64,000 nucleotides of DNA. Origin: Bacillus sp. FJAT-18017. Its GTDB lineage: Bacteria > Bacillota > Bacilli > Bacillales > Cytobacillaceae. A program made the position numbers and the translations under genes. The notes beneath the pieces were generated by a model that saw only the letters and a program-made list of their open reading frames with translations, was not told where the DNA came from and searched no databases. Where the stretch lies: NCBI RefSeq assembly GCF_001278805.1, contig NZ_CP012602.1:4927501-4991500 (forward strand), written 5' to 3'. This document shows positions 26,873 through 36,372 of this stretch, one piece after another; position 1 is the first letter of the stretch; the number at the start of each line of letters is the position of its first letter.

Positions 26873-27859
26873 CTACAATAGGTCTCTTCTCAAATCCTCC
26901 GCGGATTTTGGAGACAGATAACCGGGTGCAACATCAAAAACAGTTTTTGCACCAGCTTGTCCTTCTTTATTTAAACGATAAGCTGCTCTTGCATATGCCA
27001 CTAGTACACTAGCTGTAAATTCAGGATTACTCTCTAAGTTAAGGAAGTATTCAATAATTTGATTATTGTCTTTTCCTGTTTTTCCGCTTCGAATCACAAA
27101 ACCGCCATGTGGTGATTTTGAGTGGTTTTCTTTTAATTCTTCTACTGTAATAAAGTTTACCTCTGTCTCATAGTCAGCAAAGTAGTTCGGCATTGTTTTA
27201 ATATCGTGTTCAATTTTTGCTTGGTCATATCCTTCTTCTGCTACGACATAACAAACCCGTCGGTGTTTTTCAGCGGTAGATAATTGAGGATTCACACCAC
27301 TTTTGACCTGCAGTATCGCTTCATCAATCGGTACTGTATACTGAACACCACCTGCTACACCCTCCACTCTGCGAATAGCGTCTGAATGTCCTTGGCTCAG
27401 TCCCTTCCCCCAGAAGGTGTAAGTTTCACCATTTGGTAAAATGGCTTCAGCCATTAAACGATTCAGTGAAAACACACCAGGATCCCAGCCAACAGAAATA
27501 ATACTAGTCTTTCCACTTTCTTTAGCCGCTTGGTCGACTACACTAAAATATCCAGGAATCTTAGCATGTGTATCATAACTATCGATTGTGTTAAACATTC
27601 TAGCAAAATATGGACCTTGATCTGGAAGATCTGTTGCTGAGCCTCCACATAAAATCATCACATCAATTTTGTCCTTATATTCCTCTGCACTCGAAATAGG
27701 CAAAACCTCTACATTTGGTTCATTAATTGAAAGGTTTTCAGGTGCTCTTCTTGTAAAAATAGCCACAAGCTCCATATCTGAACATTGCTTGATTGCTTCA
27801 ATCGTTCCTCTGCCAAGATTGCCATAGCCGACAATTCCTACTTTAATTTGATTACCCAT
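26873..27859 (-). CDS. ddh: Meso-diaminopimelate D-dehydrogenase
   Basis: 328 residues. Reversibly makes meso-DAP from tetrahydrodipicolinate, ammonia and NADPH in one step, a shortcut in lysine and peptidoglycan synthesis. The N-terminal Rossmann motif is VGIVGYGNLGRGTIEAI. Family residues include CGGSATDLPDQGPYFA, SVGWDPGVFSLNR and GKGLSQGHSDAIRRVEGVAG. GGAGAAAGAGT precedes the ATG. Most Bacillus use the acetylase pathway, so this is a lineage-specific extra. Monocistronic. Confidence 0.93.
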   Translation of the reverse strand: MGNQIKVGIVGYGNLGRGTIEAIKQCSDMELVAIFTRRAPENLSINEPNVEVLPISSAEEYKDKIDVMILCGGSATDLPDQGPYFARMFNTIDSYDTHAKIPGYFSVVDQAAKESGKTSIISVGWDPGVFSLNRLMAEAILPNGETYTFWGKGLSQGHSDAIRRVEGVAGGVQYTVPIDEAILQVKSGVNPQLSTAEKHRRVCYVVAEEGYDQAKIEHDIKTMPNYFADYETEVNFITVEELKENHSKSPHGGFVIRSGKTGKDNNQIIEYFLNLESNPEFTASVLVAYARAAYRLNKEGQAGAKTVFDVAPGYLSPKSAEDLRRDLL

Positions 27860-28436
27860 ACTCTTTCTCCATTTCTATCTTTTCTTTATTTTTCATTTTA
27901 GATTCACTATTTAAATATAATCTTCTTTACCTTAATTCATTTAAATATTCTTTTCAAATGTAGCGTCCTTAAATAGGATAAGTAATTCACCTGATTTTCG
28001 GAAAATAATTATTTTCTTTTGTATAACAAAAATAAACTCTTCTCAAAACACCCAGCTCAAATCCGTATTCCTCCGTTCAAGATTAAATCGATTTTCAATC
28101 GGACCCAATTTATACAAAAAGAATAAGACCCGGAAATCGGAAATGTTTATTTTTAGTGGTAAGTGTTTATTTTTAAGTTACCACTTTAATCTAATTTGTG
28201 TAACAAACTCAACACATGGGGTGCTGGTAAGTTATAAAAAACTTAACTACTCGAACACTATATCAATGATTACAATTATAGGAATCCAAATATTATTGAT
28301 TATCTTAATGCTTATAAGTTGAATTTTTTGTCATATTGATTTTAACAAGTTTATCAATCTCGAAAATATACTTAATATTGTTTCCATGTTGTCATTTTTT
28401 AACAGGAGGTTGATAAATAATTAAGGTGGGATGATA
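27860..28436. other. Gene-free stretch
   Basis: Holds an rlmD-3'-end-like repeat (copy C, 28191-28233) and A/T-rich sequence between two divergent genes. No riboswitch-like structure was seen upstream of ddh. Confidence 0.5.
28191..28233 (-). repeat. rlmD-3'-end-like repeat, copy C (shortened)
   Basis: The minus strand reads AACTTACCAGCACCCCATGTG then TTGAGTTTGTTACACAA; about 20 bp of the middle are missing relative to copies B, D and F. Confidence 0.6.
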
Positions 28437-29474
28437 TTGAAATTGTTGAAAATAGGTTCCTTATCCATTTTATTAATTTTCTTTTTTAGTTCATTTGCAA
28501 TCGCTTCCAATTCGCCTGGAACCACAAAGATTACATGGGATGATTTTTCTAGAGGGTTTACTGAGAAAAAGTGGTTTTATTTTGGTGCAGGTTCTTATAT
28601 AGGGAACGATGGAACTGTTACTACCTCAAGCAAAGGCCTTGAAGTGGTTTCTAGCGGGACAAATCCAATTACCGGAGAACCGGCATTTACCAATACACTT
28701 GCGCAAGAACATTTAAATGGAGGCCTCTCAGGTGGAATTGATCATGTTAAATGGCTAGCCTATATGAACAATACCTCTTCAAAAGGATATCCCGGTTTTG
28801 ATGCTGTCTCTGGAAAGGAGCTATCGTTCGAAACGTGGATTTCTGGGCAAACCTATGGAACTCAATTTCACCCTTTTGGTGATCAAGTAAAGGATCCCAA
28901 TGATATTCGTTTAGCAAGTTTTGCTTTTAATACAATGGATATGGAATCCTTTATGGTATTTGACTTTTTCATCACTAATAATCAAATCTACGCCTTTTAC
29001 GAGCGGCTTCCATTTGGCCGTGGTGAAAGTCTTGGAAATTATGCTGCATTTTCTTACAAAATCCCCATTGCAAAACGTAACCCTACGGATGTTCATTATT
29101 TAAGAATTTCTTATGACAAAGATAAAGGGACTGTTAAATGGTTTGTGAATAACTCGGAAGTGTTCAGTGTTGATAAAATTGGATATAAAATAGACCCGCA
29201 ATATATGATTTTAGATCATGGCGGGGAAGAACAATTGGTTAAGCCCGATCAGTTAGTTGGGGGAATTGGGATGTTTACATTGCTTGATGCCTTTGATGAC
29301 GGAAAGGGATTGGTTAAGCTGTCAACGGAAGAAAATTTCTACTACCATCCAATAACAGGCCAAACACCTCTTTCCTTTGTGGAAGAACAGAGCGCAGATT
29401 CGAGTCGATTATTTGGCCAAGGAGCCAGATTAAACGTGAAGCAGGTTAATGTTGTTTATAAGCAATCAAAATAA
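28437..29474 (+). CDS. Secreted protein, DUF6081-like
   Basis: About 345 residues with a Sec signal peptide (SILLIFFFSSFAIASNSPG). The mature part (WDDFSRGFTEKKWFYFGAGS, GGIDHVKWLAYMNNTSSKGY, WFVNNSEVFSVDKIGYKID) looks like an all-beta lectin/glucanase-like fold and resembles DUF6081 proteins, whose function is unknown. I prefer TTG at 28437 (AAGGTGGG 6 bases upstream); ATG at 28431 in the same frame abuts that site. A good terminator follows. Confidence 0.7.
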   Translation: MKLLKIGSLSILLIFFFSSFAIASNSPGTTKITWDDFSRGFTEKKWFYFGAGSYIGNDGTVTTSSKGLEVVSSGTNPITGEPAFTNTLAQEHLNGGLSGGIDHVKWLAYMNNTSSKGYPGFDAVSGKELSFETWISGQTYGTQFHPFGDQVKDPNDIRLASFAFNTMDMESFMVFDFFITNNQIYAFYERLPFGRGESLGNYAAFSYKIPIAKRNPTDVHYLRISYDKDKGTVKWFVNNSEVFSVDKIGYKIDPQYMILDHGGEEQLVKPDQLVGGIGMFTLLDAFDDGKGLVKLSTEENFYYHPITGQTPLSFVEEQSADSSRLFGQGARLNVKQVNVVYKQSK

Positions 29475-29485
29475 AGATATATAAT

Positions 29486-29532
29486 AATAATGCTGCCCTT
29501 TTGATAATTGAATTCAAAACGGCAGCATTATT
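29486..29532 (+). terminator. Terminator after the secreted protein gene
   Basis: AATAATGCTGCC ... GGCAGCATTATT. Confidence 0.85.
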
Positions 29533-29605
29533 CATTTAACTGTAGGATTAGATTCTGAGAAAAAATGTGTTATGAGCGGCGACTTCCAACTCATGCATGA
29601 TCTTT

Positions 29606-29677
29606 TAATAGCAGTTGTGTCACAGCTTCAACATGTGCCAAGTGTATGTGGCAACACATGAGGTGTTGGTGAAGTTT
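29606..29677 (-). repeat. rlmD-3'-end-like repeat, copy D
   Basis: Best coding match: the minus strand reads LAHVEAVTQLLLK, and, in another frame, VLPHT just before it, which together spell the RlmD C-terminus with about 4 extra bases. Confidence 0.75.
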
Positions 29678-29741
29678 AAAGGCATTACAAGCTTAAAACA
29701 TAGCATAATTATGACTAATGCTCACATATTTAGTCGTACAG

Positions 29742-29852
29742 ATGAAGATAAACAAATTTGTTTTGACAGATGAAATATCTGGTGGCAACATGCGTGCTTA
29801 TTAAGATGGAAAATATATTGAACAGTTAGAATATGCAATTACAAGAAGCTAG
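29742..29852 (+). pseudogene. Remnant of a small gene with in-frame TAA
   Basis: The frame MKINKFVLTDEISGGNMRAY, stop (29802-29804), DGKYIEQLEYAITRS ends inside a terminator hairpin. A CAA to TAA change would explain the stop. No ribosome site is visible and I do not recognise the family. Confidence 0.3.
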
Positions 29853-29880
29853 AAAAGTTACACGGCCTTTCTAGCTTTTA
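29846..29880 (+). terminator. Terminator hairpin
   Basis: AAGCTAGAAA ... TTTCTAGCTTTT, at the end of the small remnant. Confidence 0.65.
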
Positions 29881-29922
29881 ACATTTTAGTGTATGTACAT
29901 CATGGTACTGGTGGGTTTATTT
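29881..29922 (-). repeat. rlmD-3'-end-like repeat, copy E (partial)
   Basis: The minus strand keeps AACCCACCAGTACCATGATG and ACATACACT, the 5' half of the repeat; the HVEAV half is missing. Confidence 0.5.
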
Positions 29923-29995
29923 GGTGATTTCTTTGAAAACTTGGCTAAATTAGATACTATATTGTTAAAGATCGAAAGATATTGGAGGAATTAGA

Positions 29996-30436
29996 ATGGA
30001 ACTTACTGTTTATTTAGCAGGTCAAATTCATGATAATTGGAGAGAGGAAGTGGCACAAAAAGCTAAGGAAAAAAATCTCCCTCTCCTATTTGTTGCCCCG
30101 CAGACAAACCACGATCGTTCAGACAATATTGGCGAAGAGATTAGAGGAAAACAGCCGTCTAATCTTTATAAAGATGATGCTGCATCAGATATTAATAATT
30201 TCAGAACCCAAGTCTTAATGCAGAAAGCGGACATCGTCATTGCCTTATTTGGTGAAAAGTATAAACAATGGAATACAGCAATGGACGCAAGCATGGCCAT
30301 TGCCATGAACAAGCCGACGATTATCATCCGGCCTGAATCATTGATTCATCCCCTAAAAGAGCTTTCAAACAAAGCAAATGTAACCGTCGAAACTGTCGAT
30401 CAAGCAATAGAAGTCATCAGCTATATTTTTGATTAA
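29996..30436 (+). CDS. ytoQ: YtoQ family protein
   Basis: 146 residues, whole-length match to YtoQ: MELTVYLAGQIHDNWREEV, then FVAPQTNHDRSDNIGEEIRG, QKADIVIALFGEKYKQWNTA and DASMAIAMNKPTIIIRPESL. The fold resembles nucleoside 2-deoxyribosyltransferase-like Rossmann proteins; no function is established. GGAGGAATTAGA precedes the ATG. Monocistronic with its own terminator. Confidence 0.9.
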   Translation: MELTVYLAGQIHDNWREEVAQKAKEKNLPLLFVAPQTNHDRSDNIGEEIRGKQPSNLYKDDAASDINNFRTQVLMQKADIVIALFGEKYKQWNTAMDASMAIAMNKPTIIIRPESLIHPLKELSNKANVTVETVDQAIEVISYIFD

Positions 30437-30439
30437 AAC

Positions 30440-30509
30440 AAAGTGCCTGTCACTTCCCGATTTCTGTCGAGAAATACGACGAGAAATGGTTAGTTACAGG
30501 CACTTTTTA
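30440..30509 (+). terminator. Long-loop terminator, palindromic element
   Basis: AAAGTGCCTGT ... ACAGGCACTTTTT, just after ytoQ. The CCTGTC word resembles the element at 26815-26866. Confidence 0.7.
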
Positions 30510-30535
30510 CAAATTTTTCATTGTCTATATTAATA

Positions 30536-30600
30536 CCAACTGCGACACGCACTCCACGTGTGTTGAGTGAATGTGGCAACACAAAAGATGCTAGTGGGTT
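30536..30600 (-). repeat. rlmD-3'-end-like repeat, copy F
   Basis: The minus strand reads STHVECVSQLV after VLPHS-like codons in the shifted frame, and begins AACCCACTAGCATC. Confidence 0.7.
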
Positions 30601-30677
30601 TTTCACAATGCCTTTTGAGAAAACGAAAGCTTACTAAGAAGCGATTATAATGGTCCTTTAGCCACTGCTATCTTCTT

Positions 30678-31478
30678 CTAACCAATATCCAGCCATTTCT
30701 TGATTTTAAGAGAATTCGTTGTCTTATGGTTAATATAAGAAAATTGTTGTGATGATAGCGCTACATAATCTCTGATAAAACCACCAGCACAACCTACTTG
30801 AATCCAATTGTTCATAAAGGACTCGAATGATTTTCCCAGCCTCCAGTTGTGAAATTCTTTATCAGTTGTTAAATAGATAACTTCCCCTATATTGTATTTT
30901 CGGTCTATTCCGAAGTAATTCCCCATCCCATCTCCGGAAAAGATAAATGAATTAGACCAAAAGTGTAATTCTTCATTTTCTTCATCAAGATACTCATGGT
31001 CAATTCTAATAGAGTTTAAATCGATTAGCTTATCGAGGTTCCATAGCCCTAAATCAAATAGGCCCCCATTCATTATCTTCATGTTCCTATATGGTTCGCC
31101 ATGTGTTGCATAGATAGCAGGATCATCCAATATACATGCTGAATTTTCTTGTGTATTCCAATAAAATGTACATTGACGCGAATAATCTATTACTACCTTT
31201 TTAAAAGATTCAGGGAGTTCAAACCCAATAGTTCTTTCAATCTGCAGTACGTCACTTTCAGATCCAGGTTGATTAATAATAAGATCCCCTAAACCGCCTT
31301 TATTTTTAATGGAATTAAGTGTTGAGTGCAGAACTTCACTCCAATGAAAATAGTTGATAGTTTCTGGTTCATAGCTAAACTGTTCCGGCTCTGATTTTTT
31401 ATTTTTAGGTATATATACCTCCCCTTCAAAGCGCACACCATTGAGGCAGCTCTTTAGGATCCTCTGGAATCTCCCCAT
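30678..31478 (-). CDS. SMI1/KNR4 (SUKH) family protein
   Basis: 266 residues as read from ATG 31478. The core LQIERTIGFELPESFKKVVI, then FWSNSFIFSGDGMGNYFGID and the C-terminal helix region are SUKH-type. Many SUKH proteins are immunity proteins against contact-dependent toxins, but no toxin gene is adjacent. The ATG at 31478 lies inside the upstream gene and has no ribosome site. A perfect AGGGGAGG lies 5 bases before ATA (31410-31412), and no standard start is in frame there, so translation may start at ATA or the original ATG has been lost. Confidence 0.7.
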   Translation of the reverse strand: MGRFQRILKSCLNGVRFEGEVYIPKNKKSEPEQFSYEPETINYFHWSEVLHSTLNSIKNKGGLGDLIINQPGSESDVLQIERTIGFELPESFKKVVIDYSRQCTFYWNTQENSACILDDPAIYATHGEPYRNMKIMNGGLFDLGLWNLDKLIDLNSIRIDHEYLDEENEELHFWSNSFIFSGDGMGNYFGIDRKYNIGEVIYLTTDKEFHNWRLGKSFESFMNNWIQVGCAGGFIRDYVALSSQQFSYINHKTTNSLKIKKWLDIG

Positions 31479-31692
31479 TAAATTGCATATTTGCCTTTAG
31501 GAATTCTAATCCCTTTTCTGTGAGAGAGTATGTAGTTTGAATACGGCCCTTTAGGACAGAAATATAATTCTTTTTTAAAGCCATTTCAAGAAAATTTCTA
31601 AACTCTGATTCATTCAAATTATACGTTTTATGTGAAAAAGGCTCTTCCTCCAATATTTTTCTTAGCACACTAAATAGTAATCTCAGATTCAA
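31426..31692 (-). CDS. Small winged-helix-like protein
   Basis: 88 residues. Helix-rich with a typical winged-helix ending (IQTTYSLTEKGLEFLKANMQ), similar to YjcQ-like small proteins. Probable DNA-binding or adaptor protein of unknown role. Start is TTG at 31692 behind AGAGAGG; a GTG just before is less well placed. It is directly upstream of the SUKH gene and probably forms an operon with it. Confidence 0.55.
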   Translation of the reverse strand: MNLRLLFSVLRKILEEEPFSHKTYNLNESEFRNFLEMALKKNYISVLKGRIQTTYSLTEKGLEFLKANMQFNGEIPEDPKELPQWCAL

Positions 31693-31940
31693 CACCTCTC
31701 TCTTGTATTTTTATTATAATTATTACATATTTTGGCTTTGGTGATATTCATAAAATAACATGAACCAAAGGTCCGGAAAGTGAAAAAGATTATTTTGTTC
31801 CGAAACTGCAAAAGGAAAAAAGGCAGACCCTGATAGGGAATGCCTTGGTATTCTCGTTCTATTTTTTTGAAACTTTTTTCTCACTGGGAGAAGTAATCGG
31901 AAGAGATTTTTATAACAGTTTTATACGGTTTTGGTTGAAT

Positions 31941-33320
31941 TCACTTTAAAACCAGCTTCGTGACAGCTTCCACATGCGCCGTTTGCGGAAACATATCAAC
32001 TGGCTGAATGTATTCCACATTATATTTACTGCTCAATGTCTGTATATCCCTTGCCAATGTGGATGGGTTACAGGACACATAGACAATTTTCTTTGGTTTT
32101 ACCTTGAGCAAGGTTTGCAGCAGGCTTCCGTCTAGGCCGGTTCTCGGCGGATCGACGATGACGACGTCTGGGCGCCAGCCTTCTTTTGTCCACTTTGGCA
32201 GCCATTCCTCTGCTTTGCCTGTCACATAGGTGGAATGTTTTATGCCATGGCGGGCGGCGTTTTTCTTGGCGTCTTCGATGGATTCGGGGATGATGTCCAT
32301 TCCCCTGATTTCGCGAGCCTGGCCGGCAACCCATAGTCCGATTGTGCCAACACCGCAATAGGCATCGACTACTCTTTCTACCCCAGTGAGTCCGGCCGCT
32401 GCTTTGACCTCATCATATAGCCTAATTGTCTGGACAGGATTCAACTGGAAGAAGGTCCTGGCTGACAATTCAAACTGCAAGTCCCCCAGCGTTTCCTGGA
32501 TGAAATCACTGCCTGCAAGAGTGGCGGTTTCTTTTCCAAAAATCAATGACGTCCTTTCGCCGTTGATGTTCTGGACGATTGACTTAACACCTGGAAGCCG
32601 ATTCGTGATTTCTCGGATTAATAATTCCTTTTTCGGAAGGTCGCGCTGAGTTGTAATTAGGACAACCTGCAGTTCATTCGACTGGATGCCAACACGAGTA
32701 ACAATGGTTCGGACTATCCCTTTACGTGTTTTTTCATTATAGATAGGAATGTGAAGATCCTGGAGGATTTGCCTTACCTTCAAAGTAGCGTCGGTTGTCG
32801 CCCCATGCTGGACGGCACATTGCTCGATGTTGATGAGTTTGTGTGAATTCAGGCCATATAAACCTGCCAGCACCTTGCCTTTTTGGACTCCCACCTGAAA
32901 GCTGCTTTTATTTCTGTAGGCCCATGGATCTTCCATGCCGATCATTGGGCGGACATCTATTTCTTCAAGATTCAGCTTCGTGTGGCGTTCGAGTGACTGA
33001 AGGACAATGTCCCGTTTTTCAACAAGCTGCTGCTCATATTTGAGATGCTGAAGCTGGCAGCCTCCGCATTGTTCATACACAGGGCATGGCGGTGCGACCC
33101 GGTGCGGTGATTTTTTACGAATTTTTTTAATCCGCGCTTCTGCAAACTTCGGATTAATTTTCGTAGCCTCAACGACGACTTCTTCTCCTGGAAGCGCGCC
33201 GGGAACGAAGACTACCTGCCTTTTGAAATAGCCGACGCCCTCGCCATTGATGCCCAACCGCTTGATTGTAAGAGGGAATTCCTGCTTCTCTTTTATCTTA
33301 ATTGCTTGGTCCTGTTTCAT
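31941..33320 (-). CDS. 23S rRNA m5U methyltransferase, RlmD/RlmCD family (second paralogue)
   Basis: 459 residues. TRAM domain ([20 protein letters not shown]), iron-sulfur motif [13 protein letters not shown] motif [32 protein letters not shown], catalytic cysteine in [17 protein letters not shown]-terminus [17 protein letters not shown] at 33320 chosen over a GTG three codons upstream. It sits next to a YfjP-like glycosylase, as yfjO does in B. subtilis. The C-terminal coding end is the sequence echoed by repeats A-F. Confidence 0.92.
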   Translation of the reverse strand: MKQDQAIKIKEKQEFPLTIKRLGINGEGVGYFKRQVVFVPGALPGEEVVVEATKINPKFAEARIKKIRKKSPHRVAPPCPVYEQCGGCQLQHLKYEQQLVEKRDIVLQSLERHTKLNLEEIDVRPMIGMEDPWAYRNKSSFQVGVQKGKVLAGLYGLNSHKLINIEQCAVQHGATTDATLKVRQILQDLHIPIYNEKTRKGIVRTIVTRVGIQSNELQVVLITTQRDLPKKELLIREITNRLPGVKSIVQNINGERTSLIFGKETATLAGSDFIQETLGDLQFELSARTFFQLNPVQTIRLYDEVKAAAGLTGVERVVDAYCGVGTIGLWVAGQAREIRGMDIIPESIEDAKKNAARHGIKHSTYVTGKAEEWLPKWTKEGWRPDVVIVDPPRTGLDGSLLQTLLKVKPKKIVYVSCNPSTLARDIQTLSSKYNVEYIQPVDMFPQTAHVEAVTKLVLK

Positions 33321-33374
33321 GATGCTCACTCTTTTCGTTCTACTATTTGGCAGACGAGAATTCCCGCTCTGCCG

Positions 33375-34238
33375 TTATTCGATACTTCTCCAAAGATATA
33401 GAGAGGCGTAGCTGAGGTAGGGTTCCCAGCCTGTTTTATATTTTTCCATTTCTTCAATGGTTGGTTTCTTTTCTAGGTTGTACAGTTTTTTCAGGGCGTT
33501 CTGGATTCCGATGTCGGCCATTGGGAAAAGGTTCTGGCGGCCGAGCCCGAATAAAAGGAAATTCTGTATTGTCCATGCGCCAATGCCACGGATTTTGATA
33601 AGCTTGTCAAAAATGGTCTGTTCATCCTCGTGCTTGAATTCTTCCAAATCCAGCCCGCCTTCAGTTACGGCTTTGGCAATATCAATTACGTATTCTGCTT
33701 TCCGGCCGCTAAACTGCAGCTCACGCAGTTCCTCGACCGTCAATGCAGCAACCGTTTCAGGGTCCGGATAGAACCAGGCTCCATCTTTTTCAAAACCGTA
33801 CTTTTTCACAAATCTTTCCGTGAGCTTAATCGCAAACGCCATATTAAGCTGCTGATGGATAATGCATTTCAACAGGCAGCCAAACGGGTCAAAGTCGAGA
33901 ATGAGTGGTGTACCGACATGCTCTTCAAAAATGATAGTGAGGTCAGTTTTTCCAAAATGATCATGAATATCCTTTAACGGGACCTCCCACTGGAATACTT
34001 CGCCAAGACGCTTGATAATCCGGTCTTTGTCACCGGATTCAGCTTCAATTAAGAAGCTTGGCTCCTCGGTCGTTCCAGTTGCTGTCACTTTTGCGGTAAA
34101 AGCTTCTCCATCCAATTTTATCGGTACCTTGATTGTCCTTTTTTCAAGGTCAAGCGCATTGAGCGGATCCATCGAAAGCCGGTCGAGGACTCGGTCAAAA
34201 TTATAAGGGCCTTCTATTACAATCGTTTCCTGCCACAC
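33375..34238 (-). CDS. yfjP: AlkA-type DNA-3-methyladenine glycosylase (YfjP-like)
   Basis: 287 residues. The helix-hairpin-helix is KIRGIGAWTIQNFLLFGLGR and the catalytic aspartate follows in FPMADIGIQ. QQLNMAFAIKLTERFVKKYG is the conserved DNA-contact helix region. Excises alkylated purines from DNA. Start GTG at 34238, with AAAGGGG 8 bases upstream. Same strand as the RlmD-like gene, 54 bp upstream of it. Confidence 0.88.
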   Translation of the reverse strand: MWQETIVIEGPYNFDRVLDRLSMDPLNALDLEKRTIKVPIKLDGEAFTAKVTATGTTEEPSFLIEAESGDKDRIIKRLGEVFQWEVPLKDIHDHFGKTDLTIIFEEHVGTPLILDFDPFGCLLKCIIHQQLNMAFAIKLTERFVKKYGFEKDGAWFYPDPETVAALTVEELRELQFSGRKAEYVIDIAKAVTEGGLDLEEFKHEDEQTIFDKLIKIRGIGAWTIQNFLLFGLGRQNLFPMADIGIQNALKKLYNLEKKPTIEEMEKYKTGWEPYLSYASLYLWRSIE

Positions 34239-34506
34239 ACTGGTTTCCCCTTTAGGTTAGTTTTCCCGTATTATAGCATGTTTTGCACCTTTGGCATAAA
34301 GTGATGGTGCCAATCTTTAGCGTTACTTCTCACCCCACTAAGGCTGATCAATTTTAAAGTGGAACCACAAGGAAAATTTTAAATTATCAATTGGGCTTTT
34401 CATACTGTTAATCCCCCCTATATTTTTTGTCATCTTAGAACCCTTAGTTGGGTTCTTCTTTGGGTAACAGGGTGGGCTGCACGTTAATGGGGGATAATGT
34501 AAGCAA
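34239..34506. other. Gene-free stretch
   Basis: Holds a small hairpin AGAACCC / GGGTTCT at about 34436-34460. Nothing else recognised. Confidence 0.45.
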
Positions 34507-34534
34507 TAAAAAATTACCCTGAAGATTCAGGGCA
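34507..34534 (-). terminator. Terminator of the AraC-type regulator gene
   Basis: On the minus strand TTGCCCTGAA TC TTCAGGGTAA then TTTTTT, just after the stop codon. Confidence 0.85.
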
Positions 34535-34540
34535 ATAGGG

Positions 34541-35419
34541 TTATTGTTTCTTTGGTGCAACTGGGATCCAGATTTCACTCCTATACCTCGGCGAACTTGT
34601 ATCCTTACTTTCGTTCCAGAGGATTTCAGGACCTTCAATAAGCTCATAGTTCGAGGACGGAAGCCATTCGGAAAAAATTTTTCCCCACACAGTCTGCAAC
34701 GTTTCAGGAAAAGGCCCCACCGCTTCAAAAACGGCCCATGTCATTGCCGGAACATCAAGCTGGGCAAGTTGCCCTGGGACGGTTTCGGTAGTCGCAACAC
34801 CGATATAGTGGTCAAGCTCTCCTTTTTCCTCAAAGCGCCCCTCAGAAAAATTTACCGACGCACTAATCATGCCTGTTGGCTCTGTATTGGAAAGAATTTT
34901 TAGCTCGGTGATCAGCTCTGGTGTAAGACTGGCCCACATGGATGCGATTTCCGGATTTACCCCCTCGAAAACAATCGGGACTCTTTTTTTCAGACCGGCA
35001 ATCCTAAACGGGGCTTTTTTAACAATCCTATAATTCATTTCGCTTCCTCCCTGAACGGTTAATTGAAAGAACATTCGCGGATAGGCTTTAAGCGGTCCGC
35101 TCCCATTTCGCACCTCTGATGGAGTGATACCATGCAATGCCTGGAAGGCTCTTGTAAAAGAATCTGGTGATTTATATCCATACTTGTTAGCAATATCAAT
35201 AATCCTTTCATCATTTGCAGTGATCTCCGAAGCAGCTAGGCTGAGCCGGCGACGCCGGATATACTCGGCTAGCGGCACTCCTGCCAAGAAAGAAAATACC
35301 CGTTGGAAATGGTATTCCGAGCAAAGCGCGATTCTGGCAATCTTCTTTAAGTCAATCTCATTGGACAAATTGGCTTCAATATATGCAAGAGCTTCATTCA
35401 GCCTTTTTAAAGAATCCAA
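34541..35419 (-). CDS. AraC-family regulator with GyrI-like effector domain
   Basis: 292 residues. Two helix-turn-helix motifs ([20 protein letters not shown] and [20 protein letters not shown], about residues 20-100) are followed from about 130 by a GyrI/SOUL-like ligand domain ([20 protein letters not shown] ... YRSEIWIPV). This is the BltR/Rob-type layout that senses drugs or small hydrophobic molecules. The frame opens with an ATG six codons earlier, but that is the ribosome site (AAAGGAGGAG); the TTG at 35419 is the likely start. No target gene is adjacent. Confidence 0.88.
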   Translation of the reverse strand: MDSLKRLNEALAYIEANLSNEIDLKKIARIALCSEYHFQRVFSFLAGVPLAEYIRRRRLSLAASEITANDERIIDIANKYGYKSPDSFTRAFQALHGITPSEVRNGSGPLKAYPRMFFQLTVQGGSEMNYRIVKKAPFRIAGLKKRVPIVFEGVNPEIASMWASLTPELITELKILSNTEPTGMISASVNFSEGRFEEKGELDHYIGVATTETVPGQLAQLDVPAMTWAVFEAVGPFPETLQTVWGKIFSEWLPSSNYELIEGPEILWNESKDTSSPRYRSEIWIPVAPKKQ

Positions 35420-35622
35420 GAACACTCCTCCTTTCAAATTCAGAATAACAAATATCAGAATGATTCTCCCGACATTTCATGCACAAATTTGCAGTCTAAC
35501 AGAATTCCAAGATGACTAGCAACACGTTCTTACTATAAACTTATAGTATATTTTGAAAAGAAATTTTCGAGCACAATGCCGATGAGGCTTTACAGCATTA
35601 AATTGAAATAGGAGGTCTGAAA

Positions 35623-35853
35623 ATGCCTGTCTTAGTTGCCAGCATATTTTCAGCATTTATCGTTTTTTATACGGTTTATTCAATTGTAAAGGTATTGAGT
35701 ATCGCATATGGAAGGAAAGAAATTTCGCTGCGGAAGTATGTTGCCGCTGCGCTTCTTTCATTCATAATTGGAGTGGCTGTCTCATCCCTTCTGCCTTTTG
35801 GGTATCAGAAGGTATTTGACTTAATCAGCCGAGGGGAGAGAGTAATGGAATGA
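35623..35853 (+). CDS. Small membrane protein, 76 residues
   Basis: Two predicted membrane segments (ASIFSAFIVFYTVYSIVKVL and AAALLSFIIGVAVSSLLPFG). AGGAGG lies 8 bases before the ATG. Its stop overlaps the start of the broken NUDIX gene (ATGA), so they form an operon. Family not recognised. Confidence 0.6.
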   Translation: MPVLVASIFSAFIVFYTVYSIVKVLSIAYGRKEISLRKYVAAALLSFIIGVAVSSLLPFGYQKVFDLISRGERVME

Positions 35854-36320
35854 CCTATCACATTCGTGTCAGAGCAGGAGCATTGATTTTAGAAAATGAT
35901 TCTATCCTTTAAATTGAATTTGATGATGAAAAGGGGATTCATTACAATCTTCCAGCTGGCGGAGTCGAACCCGGTGAATCAGTAATCGAAGCGGTCAGGC
36001 GGGAAGCGAAGGAAGAAGCTTCGGTTAATGTTGAGGTTGGCCCATTGGCGTTTGTGTATGAATATGCTCCGCACCTTAATAGGAATAGATACGGAGAATT
36101 GCATTCTTTAGGGTTGATGTTCGAGTGCAGAATCCAAGAAGGCTCGACTCCGATGATGCCCGCCCATCCTGACCCAAATCAGACTGGCGTAAAATGGGTT
36201 AAACTTTCGGAATTAGAGGATATTTTGCTTTATCCGAATATGATAAAGCTAATTATTGCTTATACAAAGAACAAGAGAAGTCTTGAGTTAATTGAGGAAC
36301 ATACCTTACCAGATTACTAA
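35850..36320 (+). pseudogene. NUDIX hydrolase with an in-frame TAA
   Basis: One frame from ATG 35850 to 36320 with TAA at codon 21 (35910-35912), where DSIL[stop]IEFDDEKG should read through. The NUDIX box is GGVEPGESVIEAVRREAKEE; the usual Gly after EEx is Ser. The part after the stop is 136 codons and otherwise normal. Restart inside at a later ATG (36045) would lose the NUDIX box, so the gene is probably inactive. Confidence 0.8.
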
Positions 36321-36339
36321 CATACATCTCTTCATGTAG

Positions 36340-36372
36340 AAGGGCTCAAGGGTTAACCCCTTGAGCCCTTTC
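36340..36372 (+). terminator. Terminator after the NUDIX pseudogene
   Basis: AGGGCTCAAGGG TTAA CCCCTTGAGCCCTTT. Confidence 0.85.

Noticed and set aside
30678..31692. Toxin-immunity island around the SUKH gene
   Set aside because: No polymorphic toxin or secretion gene is adjacent; SUKH alone does not make a defence locus.
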